From a virus: DNA of 64,000 nt. The DNA is taken from positions 1-64,000 of IMG/VR virus record IMGVR_UViG_3300027728_000006. One strand, written 5' to 3'. Under the pieces are notes generated by a model. That model did not search any database. It was not told where the DNA came from and saw only the letters and a list, made by a program, of their open reading frames with translations. The position numbers and the translations under genes are program-made. Shown here piece by piece: positions 1 through 8,457 of the stretch (position 1 is its first letter; each line of letters begins with the position of its first letter).

Positions 1-385
1 TTTCTTTTTCTTCAAGAAGAGGATTTATCATAGTAATAATGCCTTCACGTATTCTTGCACCATATTCCTGCGCCGTTGTATTTTCGTCTCCTAACCCACA
101 ACTTAAGTAATGAGAAAGGTTAGATAAAACATCCATTGCTGCATCTCTTTGGTTGCAAATTTTATTAACTTCCAGCATATTTTCTACTGCAAGAGTATCG
201 TATTTCCGCTTTGCTTCGTCACGCTCTGCAATTAACCTGCATTCCCGTTCGCCAGAGATACCTAGCAATCTAGCCTGTTCCAATGATTCTTCTAGTGCAT
301 CGTCTCGCTCACGTTCCAAATTAATACACTTTGTAGCCCACTCTTCGACATCTAAGGCACTAACATAATGTGGTGTGTCGCTCAT
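1..385 (-). CDS. Hypothetical protein, N-terminal part (runs off the window)
   Basis: An open frame begins at ATG 383-385 on the minus strand and continues without a stop to base 1, so only about 128 N-terminal residues are visible. The protein is acidic and charged, with heptad-like runs (ERERDDALEESLEQA, then AERDEAKRKYD), suggesting a coiled coil. The start overlaps the stop of the upstream gene by four bases (ATGA), so the two are probably translationally coupled. I do not recognise the family. Confidence 0.6.
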   Translation of the reverse strand, partial: MSDTPHYVSALDVEEWATKCINLERERDDALEESLEQARLLGISGERECRLIAERDEAKRKYDTLAVENMLEVNKICNQRDAAMDVLSNLSHYLSCGLGDENTTAQEYGARIREGIITMINPLLEEKE

Positions 386-693
386 TTTAAATTTAAATTC
401 AAAAATGCTTCTTCTTTTTGTTTTGCCATTTCCATCCAAGCTTTCTGTCTCTCTTGAGACTCTTTATTTGCTTTAGGAGTATCACAAAGCTTCCAAAACG
501 CATTGTTAATTACTTGTTGTTGTTTTTTGTCGGAAAGCTCTCCGTTGCCAATTCGGTGGCTATAACTCCAATCATCAGCATTCTCAACTAACTCTGCAAT
601 ACCTCCGTGGTTACCTGAGATAATGAACATATTAATCCTGTGCAAAAAGAACTCGTATTGGTTTACCTTCTGTCTGAGTGTTGGCGTCTTCAT
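382..693 (-). CDS. Hypothetical protein
   Basis: A frame of about 103 residues starting MKTPTLRQK. I prefer this ATG to one 12 codons upstream because it clears the end of the preceding gene. The middle is polar and aromatic and the C-terminus is lysine and glutamate rich. No family is recognised. It ends in an ATGA overlap with the next gene, so it sits in a tight run of small phage genes. The sequence before its ATG closely resembles that before the small gene at 1097-1207. Confidence 0.6.
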   Translation of the reverse strand: MKTPTLRQKVNQYEFFLHRINMFIISGNHGGIAELVENADDWSYSHRIGNGELSDKKQQQVINNAFWKLCDTPKANKESQERQKAWMEMAKQKEEAFLNLNLK

Positions 694-715
694 GTAGTTA
701 ATATTAGTGGAATTG

Positions 716-1078
716 TTAGGACAGGGCAAGCTTTTTTATCAATTTTCCTGTTTCATCATACATATAATCCTCAATCATATTACCTACAACTTCTAAAGAA
801 TCAAGTTCTATATTAGAAAATAGATGATGCCAATCTACAACATAAGCACATAGATCATAGCTGTATTGTACTTCTCCCATTATTTCAATACCTAAACCAT
901 ATATGCCTTTTACTACGTCTCTCTCATAAATTTCACGCATGTTCTTATCCCGAATACCAATAAACTGGTAAAGATGTTCATAAGCAATTCTATATTCACT
1001 TGCTGTCATATTAGAAAGATCAAAGTATTCAAACTTTTTTTCTTTAGAATCCCAAACTTTAAATTTTTTATTATTCAT
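716..1078 (-). CDS. YopX-family protein
   Basis: This 120-residue protein has the YopX layout seen in many phages: an N-terminal KFKVWDSKEKKFEYFD (usual form KFRAWD..KRF), a central YQFIGIRDKNMREIYERDVV (usual form Q.TGL.DKNGKEIYEGDIV), and a C-terminal VVGNMIED (usual form V.GNIYE). The molecular role of YopX is not established. It is one of three paralogues here, with 2735-3178 and 12660-13034. Assignment rests on these motifs and the usual 110-150 residue length. Confidence 0.8.
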   Translation of the reverse strand: MNNKKFKVWDSKEKKFEYFDLSNMTASEYRIAYEHLYQFIGIRDKNMREIYERDVVKGIYGLGIEIMGEVQYSYDLCAYVVDWHHLFSNIELDSLEVVGNMIEDYMYDETGKLIKKLALS

Positions 1079-1096
1079 TTTTCTTTTTGAATTTTA

Positions 1097-1207
1097 TTAA
1101 AAAGACTTCTTCAATCCCCTTTTTCCAAGCTTCAGAAAATTTGGATGATTTTCCACTTCGGTTGCTAAATTTTTAGCACCTTTAAGTTTTTTTAGTTCTT
1201 TGCTCAT
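1097..1207 (-). CDS. Small basic protein, 36 residues
   Basis: A short frame from ATG 1205-1207 to TAA 1097-1099 encodes a lysine-rich peptide beginning MSKELKKLKGAKN. It fills an otherwise empty gap between two genes on the same strand. The bases before its ATG (CTAATATTACCTAC) nearly match those before the gene at 382-693 (CTAATATTAACTAC), which supports a real initiation region. The function is unknown. Its shortness leaves doubt. Confidence 0.45.
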   Translation of the reverse strand: MSKELKKLKGAKNLATEVENHPNFLKLGKRGLKKSF

Positions 1208-1239
1208 GTAGGTAATATTAGAGATTATTTCTGGAACTG

Positions 1240-1521
1240 TCAATCTTTATTTTCATCTTCTCCAAAAATTAATTTGTGCAATCTATCTAAACCTTCTTGA
1301 TGAACTTCCCATTCCTTTTTAAGACCCAAACAATAGCAAATCTTTTCTGCTAAAGGATAAAGAAAGTCTTGTTCGTATTTCAAGTATACATAAAGATAAT
1401 AAGGTTTTTTAGTCTTAAACAATCTCATTAACCACATGATTATATTTGCAATCAATTCAGAGAATCTAAATAAACCCCCTACTATTACATGAGATACTAT
1501 TTTTTGTTTGAGTGTCATCAT
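1240..1521 (-). CDS. Hypothetical protein with one hydrophobic segment
   Basis: A 93-residue frame starting MMTLKQK; either of the first two ATGs may be used. Residues about 8-35 are largely hydrophobic (VSHVIVGGLFRFSELIANII), compatible with a membrane-associated helix. The rest is basic and aromatic, then acidic at the end. The start overlaps the upstream stop by one base. No known family is recognised. Confidence 0.6.
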   Translation of the reverse strand: MMTLKQKIVSHVIVGGLFRFSELIANIIMWLMRLFKTKKPYYLYVYLKYEQDFLYPLAEKICYCLGLKKEWEVHQEGLDRLHKLIFGEDENKD

Positions 1522-1751
1522 TACATTAATTCTTTTGGTGGAAAATCATCTTCTAATTCAATCCAGCCTTGAAATTCATCTGGATTTTCATTGTAATATT
1601 CTGTGTTACAAATTTGCCATTTCGGAATATATGTATTTGATTCACAATAATTCTCATCCTTCCAAAGAGCAAGAACTACATTTGTGTAACCATTTACTTC
1701 TCTAATTTCTGGAAGTCTATCGGTAATAATATCTGATCGTTTAATTTTCAT
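1521..1751 (-). CDS. Hypothetical protein
   Basis: A 76-residue acidic protein rich in tryptophan and tyrosine, with no membrane segment. The ATG follows an A/T-rich stretch and no Shine-Dalgarno box. It is packed between genes 1753-2061 and 1240-1521 with 1-base spacing or overlap, so it very likely shares their transcript. No family is recognised. Confidence 0.6.
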   Translation of the reverse strand: MKIKRSDIITDRLPEIREVNGYTNVVLALWKDENYCESNTYIPKWQICNTEYYNENPDEFQGWIELEDDFPPKELM

Positions 1752-1752
1752 A

Positions 1753-2061
1753 TTAAGGACTAGTCGTAATTGGATATGGATAATTCTTCGGCCAATCTAT
1801 TTTTTCTTTATTACGAAACTTAGAAGGTTCAAATGATGTAGGAAGTAATGGTGAGCTATTTTTCTCGTCCAGCAAATTCAAACCATCCACAATTCTTTTG
1901 AGGTTGGAAAGCGTATACATATTAATCGATCCTTCAGAAGCAATTTTTCCTTCACCCAAAGTATAAGGATGTACTTCAGAAGACCAACCAAATTTTGGAA
2001 CACTAAAATTAAGTTCTGCTCTCAAACAAAGTTTCCATCGTTCTCCGTTATAGATTTCCAA
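1753..2061 (-). CDS. Hypothetical protein with a non-ATG start
   Basis: An open frame of at least 102 residues. The first conventional initiator is TTG at 2059-2061 (LEIYNGERWKLC). The frame stays open upstream through codons reading IHCKNRPTYF with no ATG, up to the overlap with the preceding gene's stop at 2091. The true start is therefore uncertain: TTG, a rare ATT, or a start lost by a sequence error. The body is soluble and proline rich near the end. No family is recognised. Confidence 0.5.
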   Translation of the reverse strand: MEIYNGERWKLCLRAELNFSVPKFGWSSEVHPYTLGEGKIASEGSINMYTLSNLKRIVDGLNLLDEKNSSPLLPTSFEPSKFRNKEKIDWPKNYPYPITTSP

Positions 2062-2090
2062 GAAGTATGTTGGTCTATTTTTGCAATGAA

Positions 2091-2528
2091 TTACGTCAGA
2101 AGGATAAATTCCACTTTGTTTGGTTTTGGTTTTTCTTCTTTAAATTCTGATTTATTATGATATTCTCCAAAAGAATTCCAATCTTCTTCTGTCATTTTTT
2201 GATCAACTTCATCGTAGAAGATCATTTTGTCTTTTGTAATTTCGTACTCTTCGCATTCCTTTTCTATTGCATCTGCTTCTTGTTGCTCATATGATACTTC
2301 GTCAACTGGAGTTTGTTTATTTTTTAAAGTGTCTAATACGATAATATCTGCTACCTTGTACCAATCGTTTGTTTTATTAGAAGAATGTTCAAGACAGACA
2401 TATTCACCTGAATCAGAAAATTCTGAAATAATTGCTTCCCATTGAAGAGTTTGACGGCATTTATGACAGTATAAAATTCTTGTATTTTCTTTGTAATCTT
2501 TAATGTTTTTTGATCCTGTTGTTTTCAT
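2091..2528 (-). CDS. Hypothetical protein with a CxxC motif
   Basis: A 145-residue acidic protein. Near the N-terminus it has LYCHKCRQTLQW (a CxxC pair, about residues 20-23) and then YVCLEHSS, which could form a Cys/His metal site. The C-terminal half is dominated by Glu, Asp and Lys and is probably extended. The start is ATG 2526-2528. No family is recognised; a small zinc-binding role is inference only. Confidence 0.6.
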   Translation of the reverse strand: MKTTGSKNIKDYKENTRILYCHKCRQTLQWEAIISEFSDSGEYVCLEHSSNKTNDWYKVADIIVLDTLKNKQTPVDEVSYEQQEADAIEKECEEYEITKDKMIFYDEVDQKMTEEDWNSFGEYHNKSEFKEEKPKPNKVEFILLT

Positions 2529-2566
2529 AATTTATTTCAAAAAGTATAACACACTAAAATATATTG

Positions 2567-2731
2567 TCACACAAAAGGAATACCAGCAAAGAAACATAAA
2601 AACGATGCTATTGCTAAGATTGGATTGCCAAAAGTTCCTTCTTTAGATCCCTTGGCACACATTAAGCCAAAGATAAAAACTAAAATTGTTGCAACAATAG
2701 GAAACCAAATTGCTGAGAATGTAATAGTCAT
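2567..2731 (-). CDS. Small membrane protein, 54 residues
   Basis: A frame from ATG 2729-2731 to TGA 2567-2569 reads MTITFSAIWFPIVATILVFI, then a short loop with CAKGSKEG, then a second hydrophobic stretch AIASFLCFFAGIPFV. That gives two predicted membrane helices. It fills the gap between the YopX gene and the CxxC gene on the same strand. A holin or a superinfection protein would fit the size, but nothing in the sequence decides. Confidence 0.55.
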   Translation of the reverse strand: MTITFSAIWFPIVATILVFIFGLMCAKGSKEGTFGNPILAIASFLCFFAGIPFV

Positions 2732-2734
2732 GAA

Positions 2735-3178
2735 TTATTTTTTAAAGGGACAATCACTCAACCAACAATCACAAACCAAACATTCTCCATTATGATCTGG
2801 ATTGCATGGTAATTGAAATATATTACCAACAACTTCAAAGTAATATTTCATATAGTCCATTAAGATTTTAGTTTCAAAAATATTCTTACCTTTGACTCCA
2901 AATGATGCTTTGTCTTCAAGCCATATAACTTCCCCAAATAAGTCTTCGGTTTTAGTATAGCCAAAGCGTACTCTGTCACCTTCATATATGTCTTTTCCAT
3001 TTCGATCAATAAATCCAGTCCATTGTTGTACAACATATTCATCCCCCCCAGAACCATTCTGAAGGTTTTGAAATTGTCCATTCAAATAAAGAACATAATG
3101 TCCTTGATATCCTTTGTCTGGATAGAAGAATCGTTTTTCTAGTTTATCCCAAGCTCGGAATTTTAGTTGTCTTTGCAT
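2735..3178 (-). CDS. YopX-family protein with a cysteine-rich tail
   Basis: A 147-residue protein with near-consensus YopX motifs: LKFRAWDKLEKRFFYPD at the start, QQWTGFIDRNGKDIYEGDRV in the middle, and FEVVGNIFQ near residue 117. After the domain it carries a tail with CNPDHNGECLVCDCW and a further Cys, which may bind metal and is not part of the ordinary YopX fold. The role of YopX is unknown. The start is ATG 3176-3178. Confidence 0.85.
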   Translation of the reverse strand: MQRQLKFRAWDKLEKRFFYPDKGYQGHYVLYLNGQFQNLQNGSGGDEYVVQQWTGFIDRNGKDIYEGDRVRFGYTKTEDLFGEVIWLEDKASFGVKGKNIFETKILMDYMKYYFEVVGNIFQLPCNPDHNGECLVCDCWLSDCPFKK

Positions 3179-3240
3179 ATTTTTTTCTCTTTACACTAAC
3201 TTATTTTTTTTCCAGGTCAAGCTTTTAATTTATGTTGGCA

Positions 3241-4071
3241 TTACTGTATAAAATGGTTATATAATTTCTGATCCCAATATTTCCGTTCTTTGAATTTTAC
3301 CTGAGCCTCTGCTGAGAGTTCTTCAAATTTTATTTTTTTATATGTATTTTCATTTTTTTTGTTTGCAAGCGCTTCTTTATCAAAAGAGTCCGAGTTAAAG
3401 CATTCTAACAATATTTTTTTAATTGCTTTTTCCGTATCCTTGCTATCGTATATATTGAGTGACTTAAGAAACTCACAGGCTTTATCGAAGTCTTCTTTTG
3501 TTAATTCCCTTCCCCGTGGCGGGATATCTAATGAATTTCTAATCAACCAGCTATCTTGTAATTGCAATGACATTACGTGTTCTTCAAAAGAAGATGATTT
3601 AAATATTCCATGAGTGCGTTCATGCTTTGATTTTTCGGAAGTAAGGTAATGATAAAGGGATTGCTCTCTAGAAAATGGATCTCTTAATATTATGAATTTA
3701 TACAAATTAGATTTATTCAAAACGTTGAAAAGGGGCTTTAGCAATGTATCAGTAAGCCTAAAGCCATCTGGTTTAATAAATACTGAATGTATAGATAATT
3801 TTTGTAAAATATCTTCTGTTAAATCATCGATGCTCAGATTCCAAATTATTTTGCCATCGTTTAAAGACGTAAATTTATCACACTGATTTAAAAAATTCAA
3901 ATCATCAAATGCAATAAATTTTGCAATATGCCTTTTTGATTCTGACAAAACTCTAATTATACGAGTTTTATTTTGACTTAATTTTCTGGCTTCATTGAGA
4001 AAACATTGAAACACGTAGGTTCCGGAATTTTTCGGAATGTGATAAAATACTGGGATGGTATTGATTTTCAT
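3241..4071 (-). CDS. Sulfotransferase-family protein
   Basis: This 276-residue protein begins with FYHIPKNSGTYV, the loop that binds the 5'-phosphosulfate end of PAPS in sulfotransferases. Near residue 128 it has ILRDPFSREQSLYHY, matching the 3'-phosphate motif (RDP..R..S). The expected reaction is transfer of sulfate from PAPS to a sugar or other hydroxyl, probably in the host cytoplasm. It is a clear paralogue of 10204-11052 (shared FYHIPKN.GTYV, RDPFSR.QSLY.Y, DSWLIRN, KKIKFEELS), and the two sit at opposite ends of the glycan island. The acceptor cannot be told. Confidence 0.82.
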   Translation of the reverse strand: MKINTIPVFYHIPKNSGTYVFQCFLNEARKLSQNKTRIIRVLSESKRHIAKFIAFDDLNFLNQCDKFTSLNDGKIIWNLSIDDLTEDILQKLSIHSVFIKPDGFRLTDTLLKPLFNVLNKSNLYKFIILRDPFSREQSLYHYLTSEKSKHERTHGIFKSSSFEEHVMSLQLQDSWLIRNSLDIPPRGRELTKEDFDKACEFLKSLNIYDSKDTEKAIKKILLECFNSDSFDKEALANKKNENTYKKIKFEELSAEAQVKFKERKYWDQKLYNHFIQ

Positions 4072-4095
4072 AATTTAAATTTAATATAGCGCTAT

Positions 4096-4377
4096 CTATT
4101 CTAGTTGTTTTTGTATTAAAATGGTGATTTTTCTACAATTACCGTAACTATCGTAAAGAAACATGGAGGAATCGGAAACCTTTACTGTTTTGTTGTCCTT
4201 TTCAAAAAAATGAATAGTTTCTACCATTCTGGTTTCATCTAGTGATAAATACATGAATTCTTGATCCGGATATCCTAAGTCATAAAGTTCTGGATACATT
4301 AGGGTTCCGCTGTTCAGTTGAACGGCTGAAGCTTCCTGTATAAGCTCAAAAGCCTCTTCAATAGATACAGTTTTCAT
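4096..4377 (-). CDS. Hypothetical protein
   Basis: A 93-residue acidic protein from ATG 4375-4377, ending in TAG. It has no membrane segment and no motif I recognise. It lies alone between a sulfotransferase and a glycosyltransferase and could be a small island gene or an unrelated phage gene. Confidence 0.6.
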   Translation of the reverse strand: MKTVSIEEAFELIQEASAVQLNSGTLMYPELYDLGYPDQEFMYLSLDETRMVETIHFFEKDNKTVKVSDSSMFLYDSYGNCRKITILIQKQLE

Positions 4378-4437
4378 AAATTTTTATCAAGTTCTTGATA
4401 TTTTAAGTGAAAACTTTAACACAAACTTGTAATGTTG

Positions 4438-5349
4438 TCAATAGTTTTTATCTCCAGTTAATAAACTTCGAAAGTTCCCCACTAGAAACTTGGATTTTTC
4501 TTTTTGCCAATCTACATGTTTATACTTGTTCTTGTATGCTTCGTTTAAGAAGTCTTCCGTTAAGTCGTCCCACTTATCTACTATTAAAAGCGGTAAATTG
4601 TAAATGTCTCTTAGTTCTCTGTGCGCGATATAATTAGTTACTACGGGTACTGTTTCGGATAGAATAGACTCGCATATCTTAGGAGTCTGAATTCCATTCC
4701 CTAATGGGCATGCAAAGAATTTATAATCACTCAGCTTTTCAAAATAATCTAACGGATCACAAAACATATTATCCATGAATTGAGAGCTACGCGTGAACTC
4801 TGCTAGCAATCCTCTGTCTTGAACTGTTTTGGTTACTGAAGGCCATCTACTACCAAAAGCAGAACCAATTAGTCTGGTTTTAGTTTTTGGTTTGTTTATT
4901 TGGTGTAGTATTTGATCTCCTCCACATCTTAACATATAAGCCATAATCGTACCCATAGGTATGGTGGTTACCCAATCACATTCTATGTCTTTTGCTTCAT
5001 AATAAATATGTTTAAATAGATGTTTAACTTCTTTTAAATATTCAATATTTTTACTTAAATGTATATCATCTCCAGCGCACACAAGACTATCAAATTCGCC
5101 TGGATGATTCGTAAGAATGGTTTTTATCCTACGGAGTCGGGCAACATCACAATAAACATTATTTGTCGTAAAGTCAGTATTAACATTTATTTGTTGATGA
5201 ATTATACTAATATTAAAGTTTTTAAACACGAGCGGTATTATTAATAAGTGTTTTTCAATTTCTTGCTGTGATAATAAATTTGACTTAAACCATGTTAAAA
5301 AACGCGGATCATATCTAAAGTTAAGAATATCGTGAATAGAATTAATCAT
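4438..5349 (-). CDS. Exostosin-like glycosyltransferase (GT47-type)
   Basis: A 303-residue protein. Residues about 212-240 (YKFFACPLGNGIQTPKICES, then ILSETVPVV) match the nucleotide-sugar binding region of exostosin/GT47-like GT-B enzymes, whose usual form is F.LCPRG....RL.EAL..G.IPVV. The N-terminal half (with FDSLVCAGDDIHLS) would be the acceptor domain. Likely role: adding a sugar to a polysaccharide or virion glycan in the same island as the sulfotransferases. The exact sugar cannot be inferred. Confidence 0.7.
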   Translation of the reverse strand: MINSIHDILNFRYDPRFLTWFKSNLLSQQEIEKHLLIIPLVFKNFNISIIHQQINVNTDFTTNNVYCDVARLRRIKTILTNHPGEFDSLVCAGDDIHLSKNIEYLKEVKHLFKHIYYEAKDIECDWVTTIPMGTIMAYMLRCGGDQILHQINKPKTKTRLIGSAFGSRWPSVTKTVQDRGLLAEFTRSSQFMDNMFCDPLDYFEKLSDYKFFACPLGNGIQTPKICESILSETVPVVTNYIAHRELRDIYNLPLLIVDKWDDLTEDFLNEAYKNKYKHVDWQKEKSKFLVGNFRSLLTGDKNY

Positions 5350-5412
5350 TATTTATTACTTGTATGTTTTTCTTTGTATGGTTTAGCAATTCTAAATTTA
5401 TACTAACGTTTT

Positions 5413-6150
5413 TTATATAAATTGATTTAAAACCTCAAGCATTTTTTCTACTTTTTTATCTGCTATGCCTTCAGATCTGTAACATCCAGCAATATGAACT
5501 ATAGAAGACTCCTCCAGATTTATTAAATTTATTTCACTCCACATATTTCGCCGTTGTATTCCATATAAATGCACATATTTTGACAAAGTCGGAGTTAATA
5601 AATTTTTATCACACGCTAAAAACTCATTAAAGAAAGGTTGCTCGGATGATTTTATACCTTTAAATCTTTTAAATCTTTCTATATATTTTAGTAAATCTTC
5701 TAATGCTAATTTTTGATTTTTATTGAAACCGAATGTGCCAGCGTTAAACGCGGGTCCTTCCACGCATTGTTTTTCAAAAAGTCTAAAAAATTTAGGCATG
5801 ATTCTATCTTTCTCATTGATGCTGAATCTCTCTCTTACTCCGTGAATAACATCTTTATTACTATTAATAGTATCAAAAATATTACTTAACGGCTTTATTG
5901 CGAATGCGTCCGAGTCTAAATATAAAAAATTATCATAATGGTGAAACGACTTCCACTTCACTATGCTATATTTAGCTGTATAAAATGGGTCGAATTCTGG
6001 ACAAATAAATGACTCTACATCAAGACCAAAATCCACTGGCGTTATGCAGCAAACGTGTATTTCGGGGTTATATTTTCTCAAAAGTTTCAAATTATGCTTA
6101 AAGCATTCTAAATAAGACTCATCGAATGCGTAATATACAAGGTTTTTCAT
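5413..6150 (-). CDS. Glycosyltransferase, GT8-like
   Basis: A 245-residue GT-A protein. FLYLDSDAFAIKPL (about residues 76-89) is the metal-binding DxD motif. GPAFNAGTFGFN (about 132-143) and SSIVHIAG near the end match GT8-type positions (FNAG, and a late H..G). Expected activity is transfer from a nucleotide sugar to an acceptor with Mn or Mg. Start at ATG 6148-6150. The sugar and acceptor are unknown. Confidence 0.75.
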   Translation of the reverse strand: MKNLVYYAFDESYLECFKHNLKLLRKYNPEIHVCCITPVDFGLDVESFICPEFDPFYTAKYSIVKWKSFHHYDNFLYLDSDAFAIKPLSNIFDTINSNKDVIHGVRERFSINEKDRIMPKFFRLFEKQCVEGPAFNAGTFGFNKNQKLALEDLLKYIERFKRFKGIKSSEQPFFNEFLACDKNLLTPTLSKYVHLYGIQRRNMWSEINLINLEESSIVHIAGCYRSEGIADKKVEKMLEVLNQFI

Positions 6151-6199
6151 AAGATCATATAATTTCCTTTTAATTCAGTTGTTAATTCATTCTTCATAT

Positions 6200-6817
6200 T
6201 TATTCCTTACTGTAATTATACGTCAAAAAATCTTTATCATAAAGTTTGTTTACAAGAATTTTAGCTTCTAAACTCAAAGAATGCCCATGTGGGCTATGAC
6301 CAAATTTTCCCAACTTTTTTTCTCTCAATCCGAGCGTATTGCATATATTTTTAAAATCTTCTTCTAACGTTTCAAATTTTCCAATATAATCAATTGGTTC
6401 GTCTAGTATGCTTCCATATACGCAATTTTCTCTGTGTGTTTCATTCTCGACTTCTTCCCTTTTATAAAATCGGCAATCATGCTCTATTAAAATAGGGGTT
6501 CCGAATAATTTTTTATACTCATTTATATGTTGATCCGTAATTATACCAGCGAACGGAACGGCATCGCCATAGTAAATTTTACGCATTTTATCAAAAGTGG
6601 TCATGCTCAGCATTCTTGAATATGGATCGCGGACAAATGAAAATTTAAAATAGTCGTTCCAATATTCAGAATAAAGTTTCTTAGCTTGACTAGCAATCAA
6701 ATGCTTTGTTTTCCTGTCAACATTCCACCAGTCGTCCCCAATTAATGCTCGCTCAATACTGGACCCTGCTGTTCGAGGGATATGAATAAATATGCATTTT
6801 AGTTCGTGCGAGATCAT
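6200..6817 (-). CDS. Sulfotransferase-family protein
   Basis: About 205 residues from MISHELKCIFIHIPRTAGSS. HIPRTAGSS is the 5'-phosphosulfate loop and SFVRDPYSRMLSM (about residue 61) is the 3'-phosphate motif, as in the Sulfotransfer_2 group that modifies carbohydrates. I chose the ATG at 6815-6817 because it puts the PAPS loop at the usual distance from the N-terminus and avoids overlap with the upstream gene. The acceptor is unknown; the neighbours suggest a glycan. Confidence 0.8.
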   Translation of the reverse strand: MISHELKCIFIHIPRTAGSSIERALIGDDWWNVDRKTKHLIASQAKKLYSEYWNDYFKFSFVRDPYSRMLSMTTFDKMRKIYYGDAVPFAGIITDQHINEYKKLFGTPILIEHDCRFYKREEVENETHRENCVYGSILDEPIDYIGKFETLEEDFKNICNTLGLREKKLGKFGHSPHGHSLSLEAKILVNKLYDKDFLTYNYSKE

Positions 6818-6824
6818 AATATTA

Positions 6825-7523
6825 TTAAAATTCAATTGGCGTCCACTCGTCAAACACAAATATATCTCCGTGCCATCGGGGTCCGCCTTTAGGATAAAAA
6901 ACGCTTTTTGAATGACTTAAAAAACCCATCCACCAACTAAACGTTCCCTTACTTAGAACTAAATTACCAAAATCTTTTGCAAAATTTATAGTTTCTACTG
7001 GCTCATTTTCATACAAGGTTAAATTGAATTTATTAATCAAGTGCGTTATGATTTCGTTAGAAGGGTCGTCGCTACTAATATATCCTTTTTTGAATTTAGA
7101 TTGTTCGATAGCTTGAACATAATAAGCAAGACTGGGAACTCTATTGTTTGGGACGCAATCTCCCAATCTAACATGAATAAATAAATCATCTTTGTGTTGT
7201 TGATCATATTGTAAATCGAATTGATTTAACATTTCTTGTTTGTATTGTAAAATAAAGTTTTTGTTTTGACAGCTATAATTTAAATACAAACCATGATCAA
7301 TACTTTGTTTACTTAAGATTTTGTTAAAGTTTATTCCAGTAACTGTAACTGTGTTTTCAAATATTTGAGTTCCTTGCTCGTAAAATCTGGGCTGTAATAT
7401 TTGCATTTTTTCAAGTTTTGCATATTTTTCAACTTTAATGTCGAACTTTTTTGACATTATGCTGGCCGCACAATTTCTAAACATTGCATTTCCTAACCTG
7501 CCTTGGTCTTTAATTGTAATCAT
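6825..7523 (-). CDS. GT11-like alpha-1,2-fucosyltransferase
   Basis: A 232-residue protein with the three regions of family GT11: GRLGNAMFRNCAAS at residues about 8-21 (usual GLGNQMFQYA), LFIHVRLGDC at about 114-123 (the HxRxGD GDP-fucose motif), and LSKGTFSWWMGFLS near 190 (usual S.STFSWW). Expected reaction: fucose from GDP-fucose to a hydroxyl. It is somewhat shorter than typical members (about 280-300). A GDP-mannose 4,6-dehydratase, which makes the GDP-fucose precursor, lies at 47752-48885. Confidence 0.8.
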   Translation of the reverse strand: MITIKDQGRLGNAMFRNCAASIMSKKFDIKVEKYAKLEKMQILQPRFYEQGTQIFENTVTVTGINFNKILSKQSIDHGLYLNYSCQNKNFILQYKQEMLNQFDLQYDQQHKDDLFIHVRLGDCVPNNRVPSLAYYVQAIEQSKFKKGYISSDDPSNEIITHLINKFNLTLYENEPVETINFAKDFGNLVLSKGTFSWWMGFLSHSKSVFYPKGGPRWHGDIFVFDEWTPIEF

Positions 7524-8452
7524 TTTAATTTTAAAATCTCCCTGAGTCTACACAAGTCTACACTTGATTCTCTTCGGTTTATTAGTTTTATAATTTGGGA
7601 TTCTATTGTTTCATTAGATATCCACGCCAAATCAGATGCTAATTTTTGAGTTATCCAGTTAGCTTTTAAATATTGATACACATTTTCCGCATTACCTCTG
7701 TAAAGAACAGCCCAAAGACCACAATTTCCGGAGTAGGTTATTATATGTTTAGTTTTTGACATAATAATAATAGCAGCTAAAAAATAACAAGCGTGTTGTT
7801 TCCTTTCATGTCTTGGCAGAGAATGATGAACAGATGACTTCGGATCATGATTTATCATAGACAATTCATCAAACCAAAAACTATTTGGAAACCTCTGTTT
7901 AAATGCTTCTGCAAATTCAAGCTCGTCTGTTTGTATTAAGAATTTTATATGTGGATTCTTTTGTAGGATTTCTTCAGTCTTATTAAAGAATTGTTCATAC
8001 TCGGCTAATCCGGTTTCACTTGCTTTGTCATTTCCTCTATAATAAACGGAACATATATTATCGTAATCTAGTTTATATTTTTTTTCTAGTGTTTCTATAA
8101 TATTTCTTATTGTAATGCTAGGGGAAAAAAATGCTTTTATTAATGGCACAACGTTTTTAAAATCAATATTTTTGTATTTTTGATATTGCCGAGGAAGGAA
8201 ATAATTAATTTTCTCTACTGTTGATGCAATAGCTGTTTGCTCAAAAAAATATTTTGTTAAGTCGTCTACTGTATCGTCAACTTCTTCTTTGTAATTTCTA
8301 AATTGCGCTGAAGAATCTACGGTTCGAGGCAACTCGTTATTTTTATTAATAAAATTAATAATTTGTTTCAGTCTAACCGAGCAATTAGAAAAAAAACCAG
8401 CTGTTTTACAATGGCTTGTTTTTAATATTAAGTTTTTATTATCAAAAATCAT
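7520..8452 (-). CDS. Fucosyltransferase-like glycosyltransferase
   Basis: A 310-residue protein. YYRGNDK (about residue 138) resembles the HxRxGD-type GDP-fucose pocket, and HIITYSGNCGLWAVLYRGN (about 237-255) matches the C-terminal S.xS..W region of GT-B fucosyltransferases. The N-terminal FFSNCSVRLKQIINFIN is a compact Rossmann-like start. It overlaps the next gene by four bases. Fucosyl transfer is inferred from motif resemblance only; another deoxyhexose is possible. Confidence 0.55.
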   Translation of the reverse strand: MIFDNKNLILKTSHCKTAGFFSNCSVRLKQIINFINKNNELPRTVDSSAQFRNYKEEVDDTVDDLTKYFFEQTAIASTVEKINYFLPRQYQKYKNIDFKNVVPLIKAFFSPSITIRNIIETLEKKYKLDYDNICSVYYRGNDKASETGLAEYEQFFNKTEEILQKNPHIKFLIQTDELEFAEAFKQRFPNSFWFDELSMINHDPKSSVHHSLPRHERKQHACYFLAAIIIMSKTKHIITYSGNCGLWAVLYRGNAENVYQYLKANWITQKLASDLAWISNETIESQIIKLINRRESSVDLCRLREILKLK

Positions 8453-8457
8453 TAAAT

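Noticed and set aside
153-368. Plus-strand frame within the first gene
   Set aside because: Antisense to a better minus-strand gene, low-complexity Ser composition, no supporting start context.
1508-1705. Plus-strand frame
   Set aside because: Antisense shadow of the genes at 1240-1751.
6147-6197. A 16-codon frame overlapping the next ATG (MKNELTTELKGNYMIL)
   Set aside because: Too short to separate from chance in such AT-rich sequence; no other evidence.
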